Assembly: GCF_000179915.2 (NCBI RefSeq)
Contig: NC_014963.1
Location: 4,402,001-4,466,000, forward strand
Source of the DNA: Terriglobus saanensis SP1PR4
GTDB taxonomy: Bacteria; Acidobacteriota; Terriglobia; Terriglobales; Acidobacteriaceae
Direction: 5' to 3'
DNA: 64,000 nucleotides
A program made the translations under genes and the position numbers. Numbering within the stretch: the first letter of the stretch is position 1; each line of letters starts with the position of its first letter. Below are positions 8,652-16,959 of the stretch, piece after piece. The notes beneath the pieces were generated by a model. It did no database searches and was not told the DNA's origin. It was given only the letters and a program-made list of their open reading frames with translations.

Positions 8652-10154
8652 ATGCCAAAGCAAAACACAGCCATCATCGGCTCCGGCCTAGCAGGTCTCT
8701 CCGCCGCAGTTGTCCTCGCCGCACGAGGCCACTCCGTCTCGGTCTTCGAAAAGAACCCCTGGCTCGGTGGCAAAGCAGCCCAACTCTCCGAAGCAGGCTT
8801 CCGCTTCGACATGGGCCCGACCATCCTCATCCAACCTTCAGTCCTCCGCCGCATCTTCTCCGAAGCCAACCGCAATCTCGAAGACTACCTCGACATGGTC
8901 CGCCTCGACCCGGCGTGGCGCTGCTTCTTCGAAGACGGAACTGTCCTCGACCTCACCGACTCCACCGAAGAGATGTCCGCGACATTTAACCAGATCAAGC
9001 CCGGCATGGGCACAAAGTACGCCGAGCTCCTAGCACTCTCCGAAAAGCTGCACGAGATCTCCAACAACTTCTTCTTCTGGAAGCCCGTAGGCTCCATGAT
9101 AGACACGCTTGATGTCAAAGGCGCCTTCGACATCAAGGTTCTCAAAGACGTGATGCAGATGCGCCTCGGCAAATCCGTCTCCGGCGTTATCCGGGAACAT
9201 ATCTCCGACCCCAACGCCGCGCAGATGCTCGATCACTTCGTGCAATACGTCGGTTCTTCACCCGACAACTCACCTGCCATCCTCTGCGCCATCGGCCACA
9301 TGCAGACCTCCGAGGGCATCTGGTATCCGAAGGGCGGGACACGCGCCATCCCCGAAGCGCTCATCAAACTCGGTCGCGAACTCGGTGTGCAGTACCGTAC
9401 CAGCGCCGATGTCTCAAAGATCGACACGCAGGAGCACAAGGTCACCGGACTCACGCTCACCACCGGCGAACATTTCGTCTTCGACGCCATCGTGAGTAAC
9501 GAAGACGCCGTCCGCACCTACCGGGAGCTTCTTCCGCGCGAACACGGCACGCACTTCAACAACAAGCGTGAGTATGAGCCCGCATGCTCCGGCGTAGTTC
9601 TCTACCTCGGTCTGAACAAGCGGTACGACCATCTCGCCCATCACGACTTCGTCTTTTCCCGCGATCCACATGAGGAGTTCCATCATATCTACGATCTCGG
9701 CGAACCCGCACCGGACCCCACCTGTTATCTCGCCTCCACCACCGGCACGGAGTCAGAGACAGCGCCGCACGGTGGAGACGCGCTCTATGTTCTTGTCCAC
9801 ACGCCCTATCTGCGCCCGCATCACAACTGGAAAGAGATGTTTCCGGCCTACCGCCAGGTGATCCTCGACAAGCTCAAGCGCACCGCAGGCCTGCACGACA
9901 TCGAAGACCGCATCGTCTTCGAGCATGCCCTCACACCGCAGGATATCCACGACCGCTACCGTGTTCTGAACGGAGCCATCTACGGCCTCTCTTCGCATGG
10001 CCTGTACCAGGGAGCCTTCAAGCCAAGCAACGTCTCCCGCGAGATCGAAGGCCTCTACCTCGCGGGCGGTGCAGCACATCCCGGCCCCGGCATGCCCATG
10101 GTGATGATGTCGGGCTGGATCGCCGCTGACGCCTTGGACCGCAGACACGCCTAA
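8652..10154 (+). CDS. Carotenoid/phytoene desaturase-like FAD oxidoreductase, copy 2
   Basis: 500 residues; the ATG at 8652 follows AAGAGGAAG. The FAD motif GSGLAG is at 10-15, then WLGGKAAQLSEAGFRFDMGP, and the C-terminal LYLAGGAAHPGPGMPMVMM motif of the CrtI family. It is clearly related to the gene before it but well diverged. Tandem pairs of this kind occur in C30 carotenoid clusters, where one enzyme introduces double bonds and the other oxidises an end group. That division of labour is inferred. The genes are separated by 104 bp of repeat and hairpin DNA, but they are probably co-transcribed. Confidence 0.82.
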   Translation: MPKQNTAIIGSGLAGLSAAVVLAARGHSVSVFEKNPWLGGKAAQLSEAGFRFDMGPTILIQPSVLRRIFSEANRNLEDYLDMVRLDPAWRCFFEDGTVLDLTDSTEEMSATFNQIKPGMGTKYAELLALSEKLHEISNNFFFWKPVGSMIDTLDVKGAFDIKVLKDVMQMRLGKSVSGVIREHISDPNAAQMLDHFVQYVGSSPDNSPAILCAIGHMQTSEGIWYPKGGTRAIPEALIKLGRELGVQYRTSADVSKIDTQEHKVTGLTLTTGEHFVFDAIVSNEDAVRTYRELLPREHGTHFNNKREYEPACSGVVLYLGLNKRYDHLAHHDFVFSRDPHEEFHHIYDLGEPAPDPTCYLASTTGTESETAPHGGDALYVLVHTPYLRPHHNWKEMFPAYRQVILDKLKRTAGLHDIEDRIVFEHALTPQDIHDRYRVLNGAIYGLSSHGLYQGAFKPSNVSREIEGLYLAGGAAHPGPGMPMVMMSGWIAADALDRRHA

Positions 10155-10207
10155 AACTTATTCGAGCGAAACCTGAACTCTCACGTCTGTCCTCATAGAA
10201 GGGACAT

Positions 10208-10765
10208 ATGGGGTCAATCGAGGGTTGGAGCTTGGCATTGTCACCCATACAGGAGGATGCGCGGTCGGAGATCGATCTCGCGGCCCTGGTACAGACATAC
10301 TCCACGCTTCTCTTTCGCGTCGCGCACTCCATCCTGCGCAATCCAGCGGAAGCCGAAGACGTGGTGCAGGATGTCTTTGTCCGCGTCCTCCAGCATTGTC
10401 GCTCGCTTCCGGCTGTGCGAGACCTCCGCGTTTGGCTCGTGCGCATCGCCTGGAATCTTGCGCTCGACCGCACGCGGCGTGTGCGTCCGGAACAGTGGGA
10501 CGAACTCTTCATCGAAAGCCTCGCTGGCAGCAATCTACCTGCCGATCAGGCCATGCAGGAAACGCAGCGCATGCAGGCCGTGCTGCGCGAGTTGGAGCGA
10601 TTGCCCAAGGCAGAGCGCCACGCGCTCCTTTTATCTGCCATCGACGAACTTGGAACGGCAGAGATCGCGGAAGTCATGGGAAGAAGCGAATCCGCTGTGC
10701 GCGCCCTGCTCTTCCGCGCACGCACACGTTTGAAGGATCGACTTGAGAAAGGAGAAAGGAAATGA
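10208..10765 (+). CDS. ECF-type RNA polymerase sigma factor
   Basis: 185 residues with only regions 2 and 4 of sigma-70. Region 2 covers about 30-95 (HSILRNPAEAEDVVQDVFVR, then VWLVRIAWNLALDRTRR). Region 4 covers about 125-180, ending with the helix-turn-helix TAEIAEVMGRSESAVRALLF. ECF sigma factors direct a small regulon in response to envelope or stress signals. The stop overlaps the start of the next gene (ATGA), which encodes a one-pass membrane protein and is therefore the likely anti-sigma factor. I saw no convincing autoregulated promoter in the short upstream gap. Confidence 0.9.
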   Translation: MGSIEGWSLALSPIQEDARSEIDLAALVQTYSTLLFRVAHSILRNPAEAEDVVQDVFVRVLQHCRSLPAVRDLRVWLVRIAWNLALDRTRRVRPEQWDELFIESLAGSNLPADQAMQETQRMQAVLRELERLPKAERHALLLSAIDELGTAEIAEVMGRSESAVRALLFRARTRLKDRLEKGERK

Positions 10766-11367
10766 ACCACTCGGAAGAAGCGGTCGACAAAATCCTTGCC
10801 GCTCTGCGGAACGCAGAGTCTCCTCCTGGCATGGAGCTTCGCATATTAAGAGAGCTCCAGCATCAGGAAGCCATCCGCTCTCAGCGTGGAAATTGGCCAA
10901 CTTGGCTCTCTCTGCCGGGAGCAAGATCCCTCGCCTTCGGCACGGCGTTTGCAGGTCTATTCGTCGTGGTTTTGATGATCCCAACGCTCGTTCGGTTGAG
11001 ACATCCTCGTCCCGCATCGCGGCAGACCGCCACCGCAACACCGCTACCTGCGCCGGCGAGATCAAACTCTCCAGCACAGCCCCCCTCTGCACCCCGCCTC
11101 CAATCGTCGCAAAAGCCGAAGGGACATAAAACAGCGATCGTCCATCCAGAAGACGCTCAAGCGCTCGAAGCGATGCGCGCGCCCAGTCAACCCGCACCTC
11201 CGCTTCCTTTGACGGAACAAGAGAAGCTTCTATTACGCATCGCGCATAAGGGAGATCCGCAACAACTCGCCATGCTCAACACGCAACTTCGTCTCCAGGA
11301 GGAAAAGGAAGAGAAAGCAGACTTCCAGAATTTCTTCGAACCTCCAGCCTCGGGAGAAAAACAATGA
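10762..11367 (+). CDS. Single-pass membrane protein, putative anti-sigma factor
   Basis: 201 residues: a cytoplasmic N-terminal stretch of about 55 residues, one membrane helix at about 56-78 (FGTAFAGLFVVVLMIPTLV), then a Pro/Ala-rich periplasmic linker and a charged Gln/Glu-rich C-terminal segment. There is no CxxC zinc motif of the common anti-sigma type. Placement between an ECF sigma gene and an exported protein gene, with ATGA overlaps on both sides, supports an anti-sigma or signal-relay role. No named domain was recognised, so the function is inferred from context. Confidence 0.65.
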   Translation: MNHSEEAVDKILAALRNAESPPGMELRILRELQHQEAIRSQRGNWPTWLSLPGARSLAFGTAFAGLFVVVLMIPTLVRLRHPRPASRQTATATPLPAPARSNSPAQPPSAPRLQSSQKPKGHKTAIVHPEDAQALEAMRAPSQPAPPLPLTEQEKLLLRIAHKGDPQQLAMLNTQLRLQEEKEEKADFQNFFEPPASGEKQ

Positions 11368-12146
11368 GCTCAAACTACAGCGCAAAAGGGAGACACAGGA
11401 TGAAACTCGCAAAAGTACTTCTCGGAATCACACTGACGATGTTATGCACTGGTTACACAGTACAAGGACAAACGACGGCATCAGACGCCCGGCCCAATGC
11501 GGATTCTATCCGTACCTTCTATCTGACAAACGTCAGCCAGGTCCACGACGTGACCGAGATCACAACCGCCCTGCGAAACCTTCTCGATCCCGCAGACAAG
11601 GTCTACCTGGTGCCATCGGAGAACGCCATCTTTGTAAAAGGAACGCCTGCACAGCTTCTGATCGCGGAGAAGCTCATCAGCGACCTTGATCGCGTGAAGA
11701 AGACCTATCGCCTTACCTACACCATCACCGAGGTGGACGGAAATAAGCGCGTCGGCACACAACACTTCTCCGTCATCGTCGTCTCGGGTGGCCGGACCAC
11801 ACTCAAACAGGGCAGCAGGGTACCGCTTGTTACAGGGTCAACCAGCTCCCCAATGTCTTCGAACAGCAGCCAGGTGCAGTACGTCGATGTCGGTCTGAAC
11901 ATCGACGCTTCCCTGGATGAGTACGTCGATGGCATCAAAGGAATCAGACTGCGTACCAAAGTCGAACAATCCAGCATCGCGGAAGAGAAGTCGAGCGTGG
12001 GCCTGCAGGATCCAGTCATTCGGCAGACCCTGCTCGAGGGGACTTCTATCCTGATTCTGGATAAGCCGCTGGTTCTGGGCGGACTCGATCTTCCCGGCAG
12101 CACCAGGCATCAGGAGGTCGAAGTCGTCCTGGAACTCGCGCGATAG
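11364..12146 (+). CDS. Exported short secretin-like protein
   Basis: 260 residues. Signal peptide near the N terminus; an alternative ATG at 11400 gives a more typical one (MKLAKVLLGITLTML). About 40-110 resembles the small N1/STN-like ring domain of secretins (ITTALRNLLDPADKVYLVP, then LISDLDRV). The C-terminal half is beta-rich and resembles part of a secretin core (VQYVDVGLNIDASL, then TSILILDKPLVLGG), but the protein is too short for a full secretin channel. It is translationally coupled to the anti-sigma-like gene. I infer a periplasmic sensor or outer-membrane adaptor; the channel role is doubtful. Confidence 0.65.
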   Translation: MSSNYSAKGRHRMKLAKVLLGITLTMLCTGYTVQGQTTASDARPNADSIRTFYLTNVSQVHDVTEITTALRNLLDPADKVYLVPSENAIFVKGTPAQLLIAEKLISDLDRVKKTYRLTYTITEVDGNKRVGTQHFSVIVVSGGRTTLKQGSRVPLVTGSTSSPMSSNSSQVQYVDVGLNIDASLDEYVDGIKGIRLRTKVEQSSIAEEKSSVGLQDPVIRQTLLEGTSILILDKPLVLGGLDLPGSTRHQEVEVVLELAR

Positions 12147-13096
12147 ATCCACGTCACCGCACGGTGAAAGACCGCCGCACCAGAGAACCATGTGACCAGC
12201 GCAGCCAGAACTGCGCACAGGACCACCATCAACGCAGAGCAACCCATGTGCGAAAGTAGGCGCGCCTCCAGGATCTTCAGCACCAACGGATGCACGACCA
12301 GCATCGTCAGCGTCCTCTGGCCATACTTCGTGAAGCGATTCTGTCCCACGGGTATCAGGCACAACGCCAGGAACCCCAATGCGCAGGCGACGAATAGATG
12401 GAGCGCCCTAAACCCTATCCCCGCCGTTACCGAGGAGAATCCAAGGACTACATAACTCTGTGCCTCGTATATCGCCTGCAAAGGCGGCGGGAAAAACCAC
12501 AACCCTATTCCCGCAGCCGCAAAGGTCGTCACAGCACTGACTTTGACGAAACGCGGAGTACGCGCCGCAACCCGCAGGACGCCTCTTCCGTAGAGATGCC
12601 CCGCAAAAAAGAGAGGAAACCAGGCCAGCGTGCGCGAAAGGCTGAACGCACGTCCGATGTGACTCTCACATCCCGCCAGCAGGGCAAGAGCCACAGAGAC
12701 CGGAAGCGCCCACCGAACCCGGAGAAAAACCGGGAGCATCAGCTTCCACAGAACAAGGCTCAAAAGAAACCACAGAGCCCACCACGGCGTGACCAGGAAG
12801 CGCAGGAAGTTTCGCCGCATCTCTCCAACGAAGCAGAAATACACTGCCTGCGACACGATCAGGACGCAAAGGATTCCCAGCAGTGATCTCGGGGAAGGCT
12901 TTGCCTTGCTGGTGATTCCTGCCAGAAAGACCCATACCGGGACATGAAAACAATAGATCAGGAAGTAGACCGTGGACGCCACACGACAGGAGCCTGCCAG
13001 TGCGGACGGTTCCAGGATGTGCCCGTAGACCACCAGGAACATCATGCCGAGTTTGGCATTATCGAGAAAGGGAAGGCGTTCGTTTGGCTTCGTCAT
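12110..13096 (-). CDS. Membrane acyltransferase, acyltransferase 3 (OafA/fucose acetylase-like) family
   Basis: 328 residues with about ten membrane helices. The start RLPFLDNAKLGMMFLVVYGH is typical of acyltransferase 3 proteins, in which the histidine after helix 1 is conserved; later TPWWALWFLLSL also fits the family. Members O-acetylate sugars of cell-surface polysaccharides or act on small molecules. It stands alone, and its tail overlaps the end of the secretin-like gene by 37 bp on the opposite strand. The acceptor is unknown. Confidence 0.8.
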   Translation of the reverse strand: MTKPNERLPFLDNAKLGMMFLVVYGHILEPSALAGSCRVASTVYFLIYCFHVPVWVFLAGITSKAKPSPRSLLGILCVLIVSQAVYFCFVGEMRRNFLRFLVTPWWALWFLLSLVLWKLMLPVFLRVRWALPVSVALALLAGCESHIGRAFSLSRTLAWFPLFFAGHLYGRGVLRVAARTPRFVKVSAVTTFAAAGIGLWFFPPPLQAIYEAQSYVVLGFSSVTAGIGFRALHLFVACALGFLALCLIPVGQNRFTKYGQRTLTMLVVHPLVLKILEARLLSHMGCSALMVVLCAVLAALVTWFSGAAVFHRAVTWIYRASSRTTSTS

Positions 13097-13197
13097 GCTT
13101 CATGCCGCTCAACAGGCCGGAAGCACTGGTATAACACGCGCCCTCTTCCTGCAGAGAAAGCTATCCTCCGACTCGTCTTGTGAGCTAACTTAGTTTC

Positions 13198-14322
13198 ATG
13201 CCCCCTCTTCTTCGCCCGCTGGGATTTCTCTGGCTGGCCCTCGTCTTTTCAGGTTGTGGATCGTCCGGTAGCCCCATCTCCACGGACGTCTCCGTCGCGC
13301 CCGTAGTCACTCCTGCAAACCCGACCACTCCAACGAATCCCACCGCGTCCCCCATGCAGTACCACGCCTTCGGCGATTCCATCACGTCAGGTTTGACACT
13401 GAGTGCACCGCAAAGCCAGGCTTATCCCTTCCTGGTAAGTACGGCTAAAAACCTGGTTCTGACAAACCTGGGCGTCAGAGGAGATATGACGTGCGACCTG
13501 TTTCGCGACGCGATCTATCCGTATGCTGAAGAGCCTACGTCCACCGAAGTCCGTATCTCTTCCCTGATGATTGGGACCAACGACGTCGACATCAGGGGAA
13601 GCGGCTCCTATCTCAGGACCTTCAACATCTGCCATCGCGCGCTCATCGCATGGCTGGGCACTCCGCGCGAGAACAAGCTAAAAGCAGGAGACTCGGGAAT
13701 CGACGTCTCCGGCGGATGCAACAACGCTCCGGACGCGACCGTCTTTGGCGGCCTCCTTTGCACCTCCGCAGGAACCATCACGGCCGCGCACCTTTCCACC
13801 TCCGGCAATCCCATCTACGTCTGGTACCAGATCGACGATTATGCGGGCACGAATGCGCGCTTCGAACTACTGATCGATGGTGTCTCGCAGGGATACTTCG
13901 CTACAGCCCCGGATGTTCCCATGTTCACCCAGCATCGAGGTACAACAGCGGTTGCACTCGCCCGCATTGCGGCAGCAGCGGGAGATCACCACATCGAGAT
14001 AAAGACTCCGCTTGGTGGCATTGCCATCCAGGGAATCGGCTCGAATCCGTCGCGCACTCTGGCCTCGCCGCAGATCCTTCTTGTCGGAGATATTCCGAAC
14101 CAACTCGCAAGTTCCCCTATAAGCTCAGCCTCAGGGCAGCTTCTCTACAGCACCGAAATTAAAGCAAACATAAAGCTCTTTGCGAGCGATGGAATGGACG
14201 TCCGATTTGTACCCGACCGAAGTTATATGTTCGGCACGTCCGCTGAGATGAACGATCCGCTGCACCCTAACATTCTGGGCCAGCAACATCTGGCTTCCGC
14301 GTTTCTCGCCGCGCTGCAATAG
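13198..14322 (+). CDS. SGNH/GDSL-type hydrolase, lipoprotein
   Basis: 374 residues. Lipoprotein signal with lipobox FSGC (Cys20), then a Pro/Thr-rich linker. SGNH blocks: FGDSIT at 58-63 (nucleophile Ser61), GTND at 126-129, and DPLHPN near the C terminus with the catalytic Asp and His. Such enzymes hydrolyse esters of sugars, lipids or peptidoglycan acetyl groups. About 140 residues between blocks III and V (near 150-290) look like an inserted beta-sandwich, with VWYQIDDYAGTNARFELLID, and may bind carbohydrate. A lipid-anchored envelope location is likely. The substrate is unknown. Confidence 0.8.
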   Translation: MPPLLRPLGFLWLALVFSGCGSSGSPISTDVSVAPVVTPANPTTPTNPTASPMQYHAFGDSITSGLTLSAPQSQAYPFLVSTAKNLVLTNLGVRGDMTCDLFRDAIYPYAEEPTSTEVRISSLMIGTNDVDIRGSGSYLRTFNICHRALIAWLGTPRENKLKAGDSGIDVSGGCNNAPDATVFGGLLCTSAGTITAAHLSTSGNPIYVWYQIDDYAGTNARFELLIDGVSQGYFATAPDVPMFTQHRGTTAVALARIAAAAGDHHIEIKTPLGGIAIQGIGSNPSRTLASPQILLVGDIPNQLASSPISSASGQLLYSTEIKANIKLFASDGMDVRFVPDRSYMFGTSAEMNDPLHPNILGQQHLASAFLAALQ

Positions 14323-14338
14323 ACGAAATAGCGGCCTT

Positions 14339-16315
14339 CTACTCGAGCTTGGTCGTCACCACTCCATCGAACACTACTGGAGCTGCATCCACCAGGGTAT
14401 TGGCTGCAGCCAAAGACAGAGGTCTTCCAAACCAGTAGCCCTGCCCCTGATCGCACCCAGCCTCATGGACAGCTTTTGCCTGCGCGGCTGTCTCCACACC
14501 CTCCGCGGTGATGGTCAGTCCCAGCGTTCTTCCCATCGCCACGATTGTCTTTACAATGGCTGACGCCTTGGGGTCGAGCTGCATCTCGATCACAAACGAC
14601 CGGTCGATCTTGATCGCATCGAAGGGAAACTTCAGGAGATACGTCAGACTGGAATACCCCGTACCGAAGTCGTCCAGGGCAATCGAAATTCCCAGCGCCC
14701 GAAGACGCACCAGCTGGTCGAGTGCTGCGTCCGTATCCTTGAGCCACAGACTCTCCGTCACCTCCAACTCCAGGCGCGCAGGGTCAAGCCCGGACGTCTT
14801 CAGCGCTTGTTCGACAACCTCAACAATGTCGCCATTGCGGAACTGTACCGGAGACAGATTGACGGCGATCTTCAACGGCTTGCTCCACGCTGCGGCTGTT
14901 TTGCATGCGGTCTCCAGGACCCACGCTCCCATGGGAACGATGAGTTGGGACTCTTCTGCAATCGGAATGAAGTCCGCGGGCGACTTCGGAGCCCAGCCCG
15001 CTGGCCAACGCAGGAGCGTTTCGAACCCCACCAGATGGTGGTCATGAAAACTGAAGAGGGGCTGGTAGGCCAGCTGAAATAAGTTGACCTCCAGGGCATG
15101 TCGCAGCTGCACCTCGAGCTGTCGGCGCTCGCGGAGCTTCGCGTCCATCCCCGCTTCAAAGAAGCACACCGTATTGCGTCCGCTGTTCTTCGCCTTGTAC
15201 AGCGCCGCTTCGGCACAGGAGAGCAGCTGGTCCCAGTCATCCGCATCGGCCGGCGCAATCGCAACACCAATGCTCGCGGAACAACTCACGAGCATACCGG
15301 CAAGATTGTACGGTTCACAGAGAACGTTCATAAATCGATCGGCGATGGAGATCGCTCCGGAGGGCTGCGCGATGCCTACCTGCAGAACAACAAACTCGTC
15401 TCCACCAAGTCTCCCCGCCGTGTCCTCGGCTCGAACCGTCGATTTGAGCCTTCTCGCAACTTCTCTTAAAACCTCATCTCCGGCTTCGTGTCCAAAGCTG
15501 TCGTTGACACCCTTCAATCGATCCACGTCGATCAGCAGGACGGCCAGAAAGCTCTTGTTCCGTCGGCTCCAAGCCAGCGCAGTCTTCGCGGCTTCTTCCA
15601 GGTGCCTCCGATTCGCAACGCCCGTCAAACTGTCGTGCGCCGCGACAAACAGGAGTTCGGCCTGCGCTTTCCGGTAGTCCCTCATCTTCCGATAGACCAT
15701 CCATCCCGGAATGCCGCCCGCCAGCAAAAAGCCCACGGCAATAATGCCCTCTGTAAATAAAAACGACCGTAAATAGAGCGCGTGCGTGCTCGTCTGATCG
15801 AGATAGGCTTCAAAGACTCCAATCACTGCCCCATCCCGCTGAATGGGAACATACGATGCGGCAAAGTAGCGCGGGTTTTCAGGCGAGGTGCCGATGCCAG
15901 ATTCAGTAAAGGTCGAACCGGAGAGAATCTCACGGGCGATTTCCGCACCATGACGCTGCGCAATCGTCACCGGGACCAACGGCTTCCCTATCTGATCGGA
16001 GACGAAGACCAGCTCCCCGGTACGGCTCCACACCTTGTACCGATAGACTCCCCCGGCTTCCGAGGCGAGTTTAAGGAGATACTTTGTCTTTTCCGAAGGT
16101 GGCTCGCCGGCGATCATGGCCGGAAGATCCTCGGCATGGTTTACAAGAGTCCAGACCCACACCTTTGCCGCCGATTCCGCCTCCGATTGCAGCGTTCGCG
16201 TCGCAACGACCCGGCTCAACTGCATCCCACCCAGGGCAAGCAGACTCACGAGCACGGCCAGCAACAAGATGCGGCCAGTGTCCGTGGGAACGAATCGGGT
16301 CGAGCGAGTGTCCAA
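14339..16315 (-). CDS. Membrane-bound GGDEF-EAL protein, cyclic-di-GMP turnover
   Basis: 658 residues. Two membrane helices (about 13-35 and 188-210) enclose a periplasmic sensing region with PAS/CACHE-like segments (YRYKVWSRTGELVFVSD). The GGDEF domain carries an intact RLGGDEF and an RxxD inhibitory site five residues earlier (RAED), so cyclase activity is plausible. The EAL domain has ETLLRW instead of EALLRW, but keeps the main acidic and lysine positions: ELEVTES, ALDDFGTGYSSL, IKIDRSF, AEGVET and GYWFGRPL. It could be bifunctional. It is transcribed alone; the trigger is unknown. Confidence 0.9.
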   Translation of the reverse strand: MDTRSTRFVPTDTGRILLLAVLVSLLALGGMQLSRVVATRTLQSEAESAAKVWVWTLVNHAEDLPAMIAGEPPSEKTKYLLKLASEAGGVYRYKVWSRTGELVFVSDQIGKPLVPVTIAQRHGAEIAREILSGSTFTESGIGTSPENPRYFAASYVPIQRDGAVIGVFEAYLDQTSTHALYLRSFLFTEGIIAVGFLLAGGIPGWMVYRKMRDYRKAQAELLFVAAHDSLTGVANRRHLEEAAKTALAWSRRNKSFLAVLLIDVDRLKGVNDSFGHEAGDEVLREVARRLKSTVRAEDTAGRLGGDEFVVLQVGIAQPSGAISIADRFMNVLCEPYNLAGMLVSCSASIGVAIAPADADDWDQLLSCAEAALYKAKNSGRNTVCFFEAGMDAKLRERRQLEVQLRHALEVNLFQLAYQPLFSFHDHHLVGFETLLRWPAGWAPKSPADFIPIAEESQLIVPMGAWVLETACKTAAAWSKPLKIAVNLSPVQFRNGDIVEVVEQALKTSGLDPARLELEVTESLWLKDTDAALDQLVRLRALGISIALDDFGTGYSSLTYLLKFPFDAIKIDRSFVIEMQLDPKASAIVKTIVAMGRTLGLTITAEGVETAAQAKAVHEAGCDQGQGYWFGRPLSLAAANTLVDAAPVVFDGVVTTKLE

Positions 16316-16538
16316 GGAGACGCTCCAAACGCTATCGTCGCGTAGCTAATACTACGCCCGCAACCGGCCCAACCGGTCTCCAAACGTATCCTGTATCAAC
16401 AGGGAATTTGCCTTCAATAAAATTCGGCTTCGCCGAACTCAAATCTCTGCCTCCCGCTGCTCCAAATCTGCCTCGTCAAAAATGAGGGCTTCCATGGCGA
16501 TGGAGGAGCAATCACGGTATCTATTCTTAAATTTTCTC

Positions 16539-16588
16539 TTGACATAGTCTGTCTATGCCACTACCGTCACTTCCATAGATGAACTATG
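16539..16588 (+). promoter_or_regulatory. Promoter with two CATAG-N5-CTATG palindromes upstream of padR
   Basis: TTGACA at 16539-16544 and TACCGT at 16562-16567 are 17 bp apart, a plausible sigma-70 promoter with a weak -10. Two identical inverted repeats CATAG-N5-CTATG lie at 16543-16557 (overlapping the -35) and 16574-16588 (downstream of the -10), 31 bp apart, close to three helical turns. This fits autorepression by the PadR protein encoded next. The repeats are seen directly; the protein-DNA match is inferred. Confidence 0.65.
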
Positions 16589-16618
16589 CCAGTTCGTCTT
16601 CCCTATCGGAGGCCGACT

Positions 16619-16948
16619 TTGGATCGCGACGAAATTCCCCCCGGAACCCTGTATCTCCTCATCCTCAAGACCCTCGCGCTCCGCGGTGAGTTACACGGTT
16701 ATGAGATCGCCAGCTCCATACAGCAGACCTCCGAAGAGATCCTGCAGGTGGAAGAAGGCTCGCTCTACCCCGCCCTGCAACGCATGCTGATCAAAGGTTG
16801 GGTCAAGGCGGAGTGGGGCGTTACTGCGGGCAATCGCCGCGCGCGCTACTACAAACTCACTCTCGCAGGCCGCAAACAACTAGCGCTGGAACTCGATCGT
16901 TTTGAGCGCGTCATCGGAGCCATCACACGTGTCATCCAGACTGCATGA
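16619..16948 (+). CDS. PadR-family transcriptional regulator
   Basis: 109 residues. A TTG start at 16619 is preferred because GGAGG lies 6 nt upstream and it gives the usual PadR beginning (DEIPPGTLYLLILKTL). The ATG at 16586 lies inside a palindrome and has no ribosome binding site. The winged helix includes HGYEIASSIQQTS, VEEGSLYPALQRM and WGVTAGNRRARYYKLT. It is 11 bp upstream of an ADOP permease gene, the usual pairing in Acidobacteriota, so it probably represses the transporter and itself. Confidence 0.88.
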   Translation: MDRDEIPPGTLYLLILKTLALRGELHGYEIASSIQQTSEEILQVEEGSLYPALQRMLIKGWVKAEWGVTAGNRRARYYKLTLAGRKQLALELDRFERVIGAITRVIQTA

Positions 16949-16959
16949 CGAGGTAAATC

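Noticed and set aside
10155-10207. ECF-type promoter before the sigma factor gene
   Set aside because: GAAAC and CGTC are present but only about 11 bp apart, too close for known ECF promoters.
16423-16437. TTCGGC-TTC-GCCGAA inverted repeat in the gap before padR
   Set aside because: Only six pairs with no T-run; it is not linked to the padR palindromes and is common by chance in GC-rich DNA.
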